Source: Cyanophora paradoxa (Eukaryota > Glaucocystophyceae > Cyanophorales > Cyanophoraceae). From it: DNA of 64,000 bases. Made by a program: the position numbers and the translations under genes. Shown piece by piece: positions 44,701 to 59,818 of this stretch; within the stretch, counting starts at the first letter, position 1; every line of letters starts with the position of its first letter. The stretch lies in contig QPMI01000535.1 of NCBI GenBank assembly GCA_004431415.1, positions 62,001 to 126,000 of the forward strand. The letters are read 5' to 3'. A model generated the notes under the pieces. That model did not search any database. It was not told the DNA's origin and worked only from the letters and a program-made list of their open reading frames with translations.

Positions 44701-46671
44701 ACGACGATCACTGTGGTCTGCGGCACGTACTACTCCACTGTTGCGATGGACGGCGGGCAGGCTTTCCGCGTCGGCGTCTTCATTCTCTTCGTGAACATCG
44801 TGCGTATAATTTGTTCGATTCAGCACTGTCAAATCGTTAGCGTTCAAACTCCCAAAATTAAAATTAAAAGAATATAACGCTGTTCTTCTTCAGAGCTTCC
44901 TTTGCATCTGGCTGCTGTTCTTCGCGCGCGACCTGCTGGAGCGGGCCCGCCAGTTCTGGCTCCGCGCCTTCCACCTCGCACGAGCCTCCGACCGCGGCGA
45001 AGTCGCGATTGCAACGACCGTCGAGCGCAAGGATGCGGGTGCGGAAGTTCGAAGAGGATTGCGGCTGGCAATTGCAAGCCGCTGTTTTGATCGCGTGCAC
45101 GTCCGCCCAGACTTGGAGACAAACTTCTCGCGGTCGTTCGCGCCCACGATGTTTGGAGACGATCCGTCGCTGGCCGATGGGGACCAGGCGGCGGCCGATC
45201 CCGAGGAAGAGGAGGAGGAGGCGGTCAACCCTGAGACGCACCCGGAGGAGGCCGAAGACACGGTGGCCGGCCGCAGCCAGCGGCGCATGAGGCGGCTCGA
45301 GCCGCCGGTGCAGGGATCCAGGCCGGCGACCTCCCGTGGGGCCGTCCCCAGGGCTAGCCTCCGCGCGGCGGGTGGCGCCGGCCCCGCGGGTGGCGCCGGC
45401 GCCGGCGGATTCGGGAATTCGCTGCGCTGGTCGCGGCTGCAGCGGCAGAGCAGCTGGAAGAGCTCGAGCACGGCGCACGCGCGGACGGCACGGGAGGCGC
45501 TGGCCGACATCGAGCGGCACGACCCCGCCGACTTCCACGCGCACGCGAGCCCCGAGAAGCTGGCGGCGTTCTCGAACGCCCGCGCCCGCCGGCAGAGCCA
45601 GTCGCGCATATCGGCGGCGCCGATCGCGACGCACCGCGCCATCCCTGAGCATTCGGAGCTGGACGCGGAGATCGTCGTCGCGGCCGCCGCCGCCGACGAC
45701 GACGACGGTACCTCCGTCAAGTTGGCGGCGAAAGCGGCGGCGGCGGCGGAGGCGGAGGAGGCGGAGGAGGCGGGTGGAGAGGTCGTCCGCGAGTTCAAGG
45801 CGCCAGGCCTAGGGGACTCGCCCCAGCCGCCGTCGCCGGCGCGCGCCGCGCTCGAGGAGGTCGGCGCCGCCGACGGCTCCGACGACGGCGACGGCGACGG
45901 CGACGGCGACGATCGCAGGCGCGCGCGGGCGTCAGTCGCAGCATCGACCAGAAGCTGCAGCTGCAGGCTAGCGCTCGATCGCGGGGCGGCGCGCGGTCGG
46001 CGGGCTCGAGGGGCGCGGTGGCGTTCACGGCGGACCGCGAGCGGGGCGACCTGGCCATGGCCACGGCCCTTCCCGGCCGCGCAGTCGCACGCGCACGCAG
46101 CGCCGGCCCTAGGCCTAGACCTCCGGCAAGGCAGCCGGCCGCGGATGTGGGTGCGGAGGCAGACCGCAGCGGAAGCCCTCCGTCGCACCCTGGGCCCGCG
46201 CCCGACGCGATGGAAGACGCCGTCGACGTCGACGTCGACGTCGACGTCGGGGCGAGCTCGAGGTCGGGGTCGAGGGCGAAGTCGAGGGCGAAGTCCGGGG
46301 CCCCAGACCTGGATCTGCTGCCCGACTACTCGCCCATGGCGACGCCGCCCTCGGCCGCCTCGCGGTCGATGTCACCCAGCTGCAAGCGGCGCCCCCCCGA
46401 GCTGGCGATCCACCTGCCCGGCGGGCGGGACGCCCTTGTCTACACCATCGAGTTCCCGATCGCGGTGCCCCCCGTGCGGGTCGAGTTCTCGCCCTCCCCC
46501 CTCGGGCTCTCCCCCTCGCCCCCGGGATCCGCCGGCGCCGACTCGGATCGCGACTGGGCCGGGCCCCTCGTCTGGACCCCCGCGGCGGTACTCGAAGCGC
46601 CGGATGAGACCGGAGGGGCGGTGGCCCCGGCCACCTACGCTTTCCCAGAACCTTTCTCTTTCAGCCAGTAG
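38782..46671 (+). CDS. Venus-flytrap receptor with Cys-rich repeats and multi-pass membrane domain
   Basis: Exon 1 (38782-38972) has a hydrophobic signal segment (FSLLLAVLITATIATAIG) then RLTLTLGG, joined in phase to exon 2 (from 39088, AFQLETEDGRAMADVFRMA). The extracellular part follows the class C receptor/ANF-receptor (periplasmic-binding-protein type 1) order: GGAVAVVGLRTS, YEIPHISISATAAL, FPYFSRVVPSDAMQG, MGWQRCAIVFTQDV, YGQGIVAGFVERA, and RVAFTAAGDRMYG near 41190. Next is an ephrin-receptor/GCC2_GCC3-like Cys-rich segment (41525-42215; CVDCPPGFFAAAGSTACTGC, CTECVAGYG). Then come several hydrophobic helices spread over 42280-44940 (IVFLLAAAGYII, ALALVAALAALAFGYL, NTIALTAIFTHVILLSIVPFAV, FLVVFISVFF, FLCIWLLFFARDLL), with a long Ser/Arg-rich loop at 42800-43530. 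A disordered acidic and Arg-rich cytoplasmic tail runs to the TAG at 46671. About 20 introns are present. It is probably a surface chemosensor. Whether the membrane part is GPCR-like or channel-like is unresolved. A frame change near 45930 implies a small intron. Confidence 0.75.
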
Positions 46672-48949
46672 ACTAAACTCAGCTCAACGATTTCAAAAAT
46701 ACAACGCAGAACTCTTTTTCTCCGTCTTCTTCTTACAACGCTTTCAATAGATAAGAATATTCTCATTTATAGTTATAATCACGCACGATGTTAATCTCGT
46801 CTTTCTCGTTGGACATTGTTACTCTGCCATCTCTAGTTCTTGCTCATTCTTCTCGACCGTCAAATTAATTCAGGGAGGCCTCAAGAAGGCCCAGAGCTCG
46901 AGGGGCCAGAATGTCAACGAGAGGCCGGTGCCGGGGGCAGAATGTCAATTCATAGGCGGGCCAGATAAAAAAAGACCCATTCTTCGCACTAATTCTATTT
47001 TATTTTTAGCCTCGAGTGAGCCTGCAGCTGGCCATGGTGCCGAGCCATGGCCCGGCGGCCAGTGGCCACTACCGCCAGTCTGCGGCGCCAGAACGTTAAC
47101 GCAGAAGCCAAATTAAAGATAAAGAGAGCGGGCCGGATAAAACAAGACCCATTCTTCGGCGATTCTTCGCACTAATTATATTACGTATATACATTTTTAG
47201 CCCCGAGCGAGCCATGGCCACTGGCCATGGCCAGCGGCGCCGCTGCGGCGGCCGCCGGCGCCAGCCCCCAGAACGCAATTCAAGTTTTATAGTTTTATTC
47301 AACGCATACGAATACGGAAAAAAATAAACGCACTGCGCAATATTACTAGTTAATTACACTAGTATAATTAATTATACAGGCCGGCCCGGGCGCCGGCGGC
47401 CCGGGCCGGGCCCAGCCGCCCAGCTGCAGGCGGCGGGGCCAGGGCCGCCAGGCCTAGGCCAGCTGCATCCAGGCAGCATCCTGCAGGGGCGCGGCCGGGC
47501 CCGGCCGCCGCCCGCCCGGGCCGGGCCGGCGGCCGGGCCGGCCCGGCCCGGCCAGGCGGCCTATGATTTAGAGAGGCGCGGCTATGAATCTCAGTTTTGG
47601 ATCATGAATCTTTGACACTGGTACCTAATAGTAGTGGGTGCAGAGTACTAGCTGCGCTTCTAGTGGCCCATTTGCGGCCAAAACTGGCCAGTGGCCTTCG
47701 ACGCTTTCCCTCTGTTTTTCTCAAATCAATTTTTGCTCAAATGCAAGTTCAAGGTTTGCCGCGGCCCCGGACGTTTGTTTTACTTTTACTTCCGTCTGCC
47801 AGCGTCTGGTAGCCCACTACTAGGCTACTAGGCTAGTACTAGACTACTACTAGTGTAGTACTAGGAGCTTTGTTAATATTAGTAGTGGGTCCGGCGCCGG
47901 ACCGGCGGGGCCGGGCCGGGCCGATCCACCCCCCATATGGAACGGGCGGGATTCGAAGCTTTCAACCTCAATTTGCAAGGCCTGCAGCTGCGCTGAGGGC
48001 CTGAGGCTGCGCAGGAAGGCACTGTATACCGTATACGTAGGCACAGTAAGGCACTGCGGCACTGTAGCCTGCGCACTGCACAGGCTGCACCGTGGCACTG
48101 CCCTGCAGATCTTGATCGATATCTAGATCTAGACCGTCAGACCGTCGGCCCGTGTAGTACTCCGGTAGGCGGTGCAGTTCTCCAGCGGCTGCGGGCTTTA
48201 TCATAAGGAGAGGATTGTCGCCAGATTGATCGGCCGCGACCGTCGCTCGATTCCGGCGCGCTCATCGGCTCGGCCGTGCGCTCGGCCGCGGGCCCGGGGT
48301 GAGCCTTGAACGCATCAATCAGGGCTGGCAGCCTGCAGGGGGTTCTAGCTATAGGCTGAAGGCGTTGCCATAGGCCTGCCACAGAGCGGCGCGTCGTTGC
48401 ATTGCGATCGTCACCGTCGGACGCGTATCATAGTATGCATATGAAACGCCGTCGTCGAGTTTCTCTTAAGAGATCAACTTTTCGGAGTTCCCGCTAGGCT
48501 GCCGCTATAGCTACATGCGCTGGCGTACGCGCGTTCCCGAGTCCTGAATGCACAGCGATTATGCACCGGACCGTGGCAGTACATGCATATGCATATGTAC
48601 CGTAGTACACGCGCATACGCGGTGTCGACCGATTGAAACTGAAAGTACTAACCGCAATCGGTCGGCATGCGCAGATTATCAATCCCGAGTTCAACTGCAG
48701 TGCTGAGGATCGCCTGCGCACGGCGCTTCTGGCATCGGCTGCTCTCTACCGGTAGGGCCTAGACCTGTTAACGTTCGACTTCAAAAATTTGTCTCACCGA
48801 CATCGGAGCTGAAGTCGGTTCGGTCCCGGAGTCCTGATCAACGGCACCTTCGATGGCTCCGCTACCCAACACCGGCGGTGCGTCCTCGGTCTCGTCGTCG
48901 GGCCTGACGGGCCGCGGGCCTCGCACGCCATGATCGAGATCATGGCTAT
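46672..48949. other. Intergenic DNA, CG- and CTAG-rich palindromic blocks
   Basis: No gene is clearly supported. Two similar blocks at about 46940-47045 and 47128-47240 share GCCGGATAAAA.AAGACCCATTC, CTTCGCACTAATT and AGCC.CGAG..GCC followed by TGGCCATGG strings; they are a diverged direct repeat. About 47380-47560 is made of GGCCGGGCC-type palindromes. About 47810-47870 iterates CTACTAG. The first exons of the next gene may begin somewhere after 48650. Confidence 0.5.
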
Positions 48950-51900
48950 GGCCATGGCATTTGTGCATGTGTCGCGATCGCGAGCGCGCTAACTCGGTGA
49001 CGCTGACGCCGGCGCCGCCCACGTACAGGCGACGGGGATGTCTTCACGGACCCCGGCGCGCTCGTCAACTCGGTGCGAGCTGCAGCGTCGACACGTTCGA
49101 TCCGATGATTGCTGCTGACTCGAAGGCGGATGCGACGCGCACGCGCAGACCGACTACGAAGTGCCGCTCACGTTCGTCGAGCGCGTCCTCAAGACCGGCG
49201 AGGACATCGTGCGCGAGAATTCCGGCCACATAAGCGCGCACGTTGCGCGCGCGGGACGTTCGAGCTTTGAGGCTCAGCTGGCCGGGTCCGCGACGCGCAG
49301 GTGAAGGGGACGGGCTCCTTCGAGCAAGCAGCAGTCCGCTCTGGCCAGGTACCTGTCGCTTGACCTTGTCCCACGGCGCTATTCCCGCATCTTTCTGATG
49401 CAGGAACGCCTGTCGCGCGCTGTGGCTCGCAGATCACTTACACGCAAACGTGCGAGCTCGCAATCGAATTCATCAATATTCTGATCATAAAATCTCCGAT
49501 CTCGAATCCTTCGATTTTTTTGCTAACGAATTCGAGTACACGCGCAGAGTTACCGAGAAGGGCAGTGACGTCGTCCAGCGTCCAGGCTACCAGACCGGTT
49601 CGTTTATAAGCTTAAGCACATACTTCTGCGAGCATTATGATAACGGCGTGCACCGCGGGATCTGCATTTATAATTGAATGCCCGCGCGCAGGCAAGGTCG
49701 AGACGAAGGTGCAGGTCGTTCCGATCAAGTTCCAGTACGGTGCGTGCTTAATTGTAATAAATATAACAGCTTCCCCGATTGCCCGCCACCTAGAGTTCGA
49801 ATTCATATGTACCCGTCGAGCTCCGGATCCGCCAATATCGAATGTAATTCCGGTCGTGCATTCCAGGCGAGGTCGAGCACGTCTTTCTGCCCAAGTCCGT
49901 CCCTACCACCGTCGTCGAACCTTTGTTCGCGGTGCGGCCGACATTAACCGTCCCCTTCCGACTTCCCGCTCTGCTTCTATACCTATACTTCTTCTACATT
50001 CAATGCCCCCTCCTTCTGTCTATAATTGTTCTGTCGAGTTCGGACCGGAAATTTATATGTGCAGGCTTCGTTCTACATCAAAAATATATATTAATTCGAG
50101 ATCGGCGTCTCGGCGCAGACGCCCTCGACGTCAGACGGCACCTTTGCGCCGGCCGGCGATCTTGTGCTCGGCGAGACCATCCCCGATTCGACCACTAAGG
50201 ACGCCGTCGGTGCGATCTCGAGCTCGGCGCCCATGCCAGCGCATAAGCACGTAGAGACTAACGGTTGGATTTTTTGCCATGCTGCAGGCGCCAAGGGCTA
50301 CTACGCGTACCATGAGGAGCAGCTCACCACGCAGGCCACGGCCAAGCTGTTCGACGTCGAGACCTTTGGCAGCGTCTCGTGCGTGGCCCCGAACAGCAGG
50401 TGTGCTGCGCGCGGTCGCCGACGCTGGAGCCGCGCGCCGCAGGGTGCCTGTGCACCTGGACGACAAGGTCCTGGCTGGGCATGAGCTCCCCGGCCTCGTG
50501 TGGGTGCGTCGACGTTGGCCGCGCACTGCGGCAACTGCAGTGAACAGTTTTGCGCGATCGATTTCGCGATTACTCACGCGCGCGCCTGCGCTTTGTCTTC
50601 AGGGCAAGGTGCAAGAGCTTCTGAGCAAGCCCTTTAACGTCGTTGAAGGTACGTGCACGTGGAGCGCAGCTGCAGAGCCAGAGCCGGCGCGTTTGCGCAT
50701 ACTGACGGTGCACTCGGGCGGGCAGAGGAGCCGATCGAGCGCGAGAACCCGTTCCAGACGACGCAAGTCCAGGAGTATCGCATCGACTACATCGACACGC
50801 TCCCCGCCGACTGGCAGAAGACCTACACCATCACGGGCACAAAGACCTTCCAGCAGGCCGGCAAAGTATCCGGCTCTGTCAGCTACACGATCCCCTCCGA
50901 GGCTGAAGTTGTGAGTAATTATAATCTCGCTCGACCATTTCCTATAGCCATCAGGAACTGGATTAGTCAACCTTTTCCAGGTCGGGTACAATCTCATCCC
51001 CGGCAAGGAGATCGGTCGGATCGATACGTGAGCTCCTCGCGATCTACTGCGAAACTTTTTATTGTCTTACGACTAACCCCGGCCTTCGCAGCTACGTCAA
51101 GCTGACTGTCGGCGAGGGTGGCCCGAGCGGCCCCGTGCGCCCGAGATCGATTATATATCCTCGATCGGGGCCTGATATGACAGCGCGGACGTTGCTGCCG
51201 CGCGCGAGCAGGAGACGCCCCTGTTCGAGGGCGAGGCTGACCCGACACTCACCGAGACGGGCGCCGTCGTTACCGGCACCGAGGCGAGAGCATCCCGACC
51301 GCTTCCATGACGCGCCACGCTCGCCGACCCGCCGGCGCGGCCGGCTGCGCAGGTGGAGGGGACGACGGGCGTGGAGTTCGAGTGCGGGTCGACGGCCGAG
51401 GCGAAGCGGGACGAGTCGACGGAGGTGAACAGCTTCAAGGAGACCTCCATCCAGACCGAGGACCTCGGCGTCGTCGTCGGGTGCGCTTAATTAGCTTGCT
51501 TGCTTTATGTATCTTTCTACAATTCTGCTTTATATATCTTTCTACGATTCTGCACTCCTCCGAGTTGCTTGGTCGACATCTGACTTCATGGCCACCCGGC
51601 CCCCGATCCAGCGAGAACGCTGTGCAGAAGCTGTCGTTCGAGAACCCGACGCCGCTCGTGCTCCTCAAGGAAAACGGCGACCGCGTGGCCGTGACCGACT
51701 CATCCCTGAACCCCGCCCTCAATGCGTTGTTCGAGGCTTCCGTGCGCCCCCCTTCATCTGTGGCCGTCGCTGATATTGCATCTGTGGCCGTCGCTGAGTC
51801 GGCTGCCCGGCGGCCTTCGAATTCGCCTTGGCAGGCCACGGGCGACAGCGCCGGCAACCCGAGCTTCTTTGGCAAGAAGTTTATTCCCAAGGTGCGCGCA

Positions 51901-54900
51901 TCCCGTCCGCCGCTAATCATTATAACATGTGTTATAATTAGCTTTGAACTAGTCAATGTCTATTGAACTCTGGCTGATCCTGACTGCGTTCACCCATGGC
52001 CAGGGCAACTTCATGCTGAAGGACTTGGAGAGCGGCAAGTGCCTCGCGTTCGCCGGGGACGGCAACGACGCCCCCTTGGTCGAGACCGAGTGCGACCCGA
52101 CTGCCCGTGCGCCGGCTGCAGCTACCGCTTTCCCTCCCATCGGCCCCCTTCCAATTGGGCCCGATATGCGCAGCGCGGACTGTGTGGGAGGCTGTGCCCC
52201 CCAAGTCGCCGATGGACGCGTACAAGAACGACGCGGCGATGGGCTTCCGCGTCCTGAAGGTCGTCGGCAAGGACATGGTCGTCGACGCGCAGGGGTACGA
52301 CGAGACCGCCAAGAGCGGCCTCATCCAGTCGCTCCACGAGTCGGTGCGCATGCATACAGCAGCAGCAGCAGCAGCAGCAGCGACGCTAACATCAGCTGCT
52401 GCAGCAGCAGCCTGAGCGCGCGACCGTTCGCGCACGCACGCGTGAACTCAAGCTCGAGCGCAGAGCGGCCACCGGGACAACACGGTCAAGTTCAACTACC
52501 TCGGCGAAAAGGACGGACTTGCCATCGTCTCCATCCACGCCGGTGCGACGTCGAATCTGAAGCTTAAGCCCGCATATTATAATCAGTGTTACTAAGTGCC
52601 GAGCCGAGTCCCGCAAACTGAAATTAAAGGGCCTTTAATTTGCAGGCGACGCGCCGAGCCTGGTGTACACGATGAGCGAGGGCAGGATCCAGGCCCTGCC
52701 GTGGTGCGTGCGCGATGGCTGCGCTTCCGACATCGATGGCGGACCGGACGTCGACCGGCCGCGAATTCGAACTCTGAACGCCGCCTGCGCACATGTGCAC
52801 GTTCCACGCGCAGGCAGGAGAACGTGACCCCAGGCATCCAAATCATTCCGGTCGACGTTGACGTCGACGGCGGCAAATTTAAACACATCCCTGCGGCTGA
52901 TCATGACACGCCCCCGCCCGGCTTCGATGCCCCGCCTCCCGGCGCCCCCCCGCCCGGCTTCGAATTCCCGCCCACTGGCGGCCCCCCGCCCGACTTCGAG
53001 TTCCCGCCTGGTTTCGTACCCCCGCCTGGTTTCGTCCCCGGCAACCCCCCGCCCGGCTTCGTCCCCGGCACCCCCCCGCCCGGCTTCGTCCCCGGCACCC
53101 CCCCGCCCGGCTTCGAATTCCCGCCTGGTTTCGTACCCCCGCCTGGCTTCGTCCCCGGCACCCCCCCGCCTGGCTTCGTCCCCGGCACACCCCCGCCCGG
53201 CTTTGAATTCCCGCCTGGTTTCGTACCCCCGCCTGGCTTTGTCCCCGGCACCCCCCCGCCTGGATTCGTCCCCGGGTTCCCTGGGTTCAACTCTGGCCCC
53301 CAGCTTCCTACATTGGAATCGGACAAGTTTGTCCTCGTGGCCGTGCGCCCTTTATTTTTAGATCTTGGCGTGTGCGGGGCGGCCGGTTCTATCACTGGCC
53401 TCGCGATCGCGTGACCGCGAGCTGCTCTGCAGAACAAAAGCTCTGAGTGCCTTTTCTTCGACTCCAGCCTCCAGGACAACGCAACCGGCAACTGGGCGCT
53501 CCAATCCAAGCCCTGCAACCCACAGGACCGTGCGCAATATGTTCACTATGATCTTGTTTATCAGTGCTGCTGGTTTCAGTTTGGCTTCTTTTCAGCCCAC
53601 GCATACATGTACAAGTAGTCCCTCGAGCTTAAGCTTGCCTGCGCAGCGAACCTGGATCGGAAGTTCTGGTGGAGCCTCAAGTCCCTCGGGGGCCCCGATG
53701 GGGAGGATCTGGCCAAGGAGGGGTGGAAAGGCCTCGAGAACCAGGGCCGCTTCGCGGACCTCCCGGGTCGCTGGGACCCGTCCCTTACGAACCAGTGGGT
53801 GAGGGGCCAGCTCATCGGCGGAAACGCGGAACAGACCAACGACCCCGACCAGCGCGTGAAGTGAGCTCGAGCCCCCGCCCGCGCTCCCGTAACTCTACTT
53901 CCACGCGAATCGAATCGCCACAGGTTGGAGAAGCTCGAGAACCCCGAGCGCGAGGCGGCGCCCAAGGCGGTCGGGGGCGTCTCGGTCAAGATCCTCGGGG
54001 CAGCGGAGCTCGGCGGGAAGCCGGTCTACTGGTCCTACGAGGCCCCGCGCGAGACGGAGGTGAGGAACTGGGAGGACACAAAGGACCAGTACTTCACCGT
54101 CAAGATGCTCCCCAAGTCCCTCACCGACGCGGCCCCGCCCGCGGAGCCGCCCGCCGTCGACCCGCGCCCGCCCATCCCCCTGCTGGGGCCCAAGTTCACC
54201 ATCCAGGAGGTGCGAGTTTGCACTCGCCCTTATCTGTCATAGCTAGATCTTCCGATTTCTTCGGGGTCCTTTAATTTCCAACGCGGGCTGCTCTGATTTC
54301 ACTTGCACGCGCAGAACGCCAGCGGCGAGTGCCTTATGTTCGACAGCGCCGATGCGTCCGAGAACTGGGCCCTCCGCAGCGCGCCCTGCAACCCCGGCGA
54401 CCGTGAGCACTGCTGGCCGCGGCCCCGCACTGCTCGTCCCTTCGAATTCCTGACGCCGGCCTTCTTTAAATTTGGCGGGTGCAGCGAACCTGGACGGGAA
54501 GTTCCTCTGGTCGTACCGCGCGCTTCCGGAACTCTACGGCATGAGCCTGGAGTCGCAGGGCTGGTCCGGCCTGGAGAACCAGGGGCGCAGCCCCGACATA
54601 CCGGGCCCATCGTACGCCCTGAACGGCCAGTGGAGCGCCGGCCAGCTCATCCGCGGCGCGAAGGATCCACGTTTCGAATTCGATGCGCGCATCCGGTGAG
54701 CGGCAGCGCCGCCACGTGCACGAATATTAATGCGCTCGCTTTCGCGATCGAGACAAATAATTGATGAGCTGTTGGCGCAGTTGGGAGACGGTCCCTTCCA
54801 CCGAGTCGCAGCCCGTGACCGAGGGCGGGACGTCGGTCAAGATCGTCACGACGCCTGTCAGCGGCAATCCGGGCTACTGGACGCACGACGGCGTGGCCGA

Positions 54901-55187
54901 CGAGGTGGAGGCGGACAACGGGGGCAGCAAGCCCGGGCAGTACTTCACGATCAAGGCGCACGCCACGGCCGGCTCCGACCAGCTCGACGACGAGGCCGGC
55001 AGCTTTGATGAGGTCGGCCCTCTAATAATAATCGTCTTAGAAGTCTGTTTCTGCGAGCTTGCAATTGCTGACAGGCTCTCGCCCCGCCCCCCATGCGCAG
55101 GCGGAGCTGGAGGAGGAGGGGGCGGAGCTGGAGGGGGCGGACCTCGCGGAGGCGCTGGCCGCCGAGGAGTCCCTCCCCGTCGCGTAG
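48950..55187 (+). CDS. Large multi-exon beta-rich protein with ricin-like segment, PPPGF repeats and two tandem C-terminal modules
   Basis: Exons are small. Examples are GDVFTDPGALVNS (about 49035), YEVPLTFVERVLKTGEDIV (about 49160), KVETKVQVVPIKFQYG (about 49690), AKGYYAYHEEQLTTQATAKLF (about 50290), and FQTTQVQEYRIDYIDTLPAD to KVSGSVSYTIPSEAEV (50750-50910). At 52005-52100, FMLKDLESGKCLAFAGDG with LVETECDPT resembles a ricin-type beta-trefoil repeat. A low-complexity PPPGF(V/E) block follows (52905-53290). The end consists of two related modules of about 230 residues (about 53430-54210 and 54310-55010), sharing EC(L/M).FDS, NWAL.S.PCNP.DR, GLENQGR and QYFT(V/I)K. The protein ends acidic, SLPVA, at 55187. 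The middle Ser/Thr-rich beta segments could be a pore-forming-type fold, but this is weak. The first exons and the start are unknown. It is probably secreted or cell-surface. Confidence 0.55.
52905..53290 (+). repeat. PPPGF-encoding imperfect tandem repeat
   Basis: A unit encoding PPPGFVPGT alternates with PPPGFEFPPGFVP about ten times. The DNA repeat is based on CCCCCGCC(C/T)GG(C/T)TTCG. The longer period (FEFPPGFVPPPGFVPGTPPP) recurs at about 53115 and 53200. Such Pro/Gly/Phe repeats form flexible linkers. Here the repeat separates the ricin-like part from the C-terminal tandem modules. Confidence 0.85.
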
Positions 55188-56164
55188 ACAGACGCTGAGA
55201 GGGCGCAGCGGAGGGCGATGGTGACGAGGTCCCCGCCCCGCCCCGCTTCCCCTCGGCCCCTACCCACCGGGGCCGGCGTCTCCTCCGCGACCGCATGGTC
55301 TACATGCTGACGTCGACGATCGCGAATATGAATGGTATATTGAATTCGAAGAGGGCGGGCTCGAGGATTGATATTGTAATGAGTTTCGATTCCGGATTTA
55401 GATCTTGCCTATTAGACGCGTACGCCGCGCGCGCGTGCATGTTGCCTTTTTTTTGTTTGCAAAAATGGACGTCGCATTGATACACCACGGCACATGTATC
55501 AATGTTCTACGTGACGTGCCCTTCCGACCGGTCATCTATCTAGCCGAAGGGCGCGCGTGCATGTTGCCGAATACTCATGACCCTCAACGATTTGCGTATA
55601 TGCATTAGCACACAACAACAACTACCGTAGTACTAGGAGTTTCACATCGCCCAATTTATCTTGCCGACTAGATAACACTGAGGACCGTCGAGGGCCGAAC
55701 ATGATCATTATCGATATCAATGGTCGGCGCCTTTTATACAGGATTGTGGAAATTAAACACTGTGACTAGCACTTGTCGACGTCGACGTCCGTCACAAGTG
55801 GGTGCGGCATGAATAATCTATATCTAGCCAAGTGCACATAGATCAGACTTAGGATACCGGTTATGCATGCATGCGGGTGCATACTATATATGATATGCAC
55901 TGATCATGCGGCACTGAGCGCTTCATAGATTGTAATATTCATGATCACATGAATTTGCAATTGATGCACATTGGAATCTTCGAGTTCGTCTGACAGTATA
56001 CGTATACGTAACCTGCCGCAAATGAACTCCTACACCGCTTTACACTAGCGCCCGGCCCATAGGGCCTCCGAATTCGAATATGTACAAAACCGACGAACCC
56101 TAAAAAAAGGCGAGGTCATCGCGTCCCATCTCAAAAATTTTGAAAGAATTTCTACAGGGTGAAA
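55188..56164. other. Intergenic DNA between converging genes
   Basis: No gene is supported. GCGCGCGTGCATGTTGCC occurs twice (about 55429 and 55550). Short palindromes such as GTCGACGTCGAC (about 55777) and GTATACGTATACG (about 55996) are scattered. The region carries the 3' ends of two convergent genes. Confidence 0.5.
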
Positions 56165-58955
<2,791 letters not shown>

Positions 58956-59818
58956 CGCTGGTGACGTCGACTCTCGAATGTGCGGTCGCGAGGGAGGCGG
59001 CGTCGGCGCGTTGGAGAGGCGGCCGCGAATCGGCGAAGGACGGCGCGCGTCCTCCGACTGCTGCTCGGGAGAGCGGGAAGGGCTAGTGCTGCTTGATGTG
59101 TGGATTCGCGCGTAGAGGCCGATGCAGGAGCTCGTGCGGGTCGTCGGGCGCGGTGCGCGGGATGCGCTGCGCCGGGCTGCTGTGCGCGGTGGCTTGCTGT
59201 GCTTTCCGCAGACGAAGGACGGCTTCGAGGAGGCCTCGCGCGCAAGTGCGATGGGTGCTTAAGGCTGGGGGTCGAGGATGGCGCGCCGAAGCTGCGAATG
59301 ACGGAGCTCGACGCGGCGGGCGACGTAGGAGGTGACATCGTGACGTCGTGGATGTGCGTGCTGGCGGATCCAGCTGGCGGCCTCGATGCGGCGCTCGGAG
59401 GCGTCCGAATTCCAACCTGGCACTCCGAGCCTCTTTCTTCCACGTTTTTCGGCCGTACCCCCCGCCGGCGCCCCGGGTACAAGCACCGATCGCTCGTAAC
59501 CCGGCTCGCTCGAAGCCCAGCCCAGAGCGGAGCGTAACTGCGTGCCACGGTGCTCGGTATACTCCGGCGAGCAATTCTGCGGGGGACCGGTACCACGTTA
59601 GCTAGCGCCTCGGGTCCGTCCCGCGCTCCTCGCTGAGCCGCGACGCGGTCTGGATCATTCTCGCTTCGATCACGGACTCGCGCGTACAGCTGCCGGCGAC
59701 CAGCGCCGCGCGCCGGGGGCGCGCGAAGTACAGGCTCCTAGCCTCGAGCTCACGGGTCCGAGCCGTTTCGCCGGCCAGATCCAGGCACCGGCGAGCGCTG
59801 CAGCGCCGCAACTGAGTC
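58956..59818. other. Divergent intergenic region, no gene recognised
   Basis: This separates the minus-strand protease from the plus-strand gene that follows, so it should hold both promoters. Long overlapping open frames exist on both strands but show only biased composition, as expected for GC-rich DNA. I see no TATA box. Confidence 0.4.

Noticed and set aside
48768-49022. Minus-strand frame with a His-rich start (HMHKCHGHSHDLDHG)
   Set aside because: The His-rich part comes from a local palindromic ATGGCCATGGC stretch. It overlaps plausible first exons of the plus-strand gene, so a real metal-binding protein is not supported.
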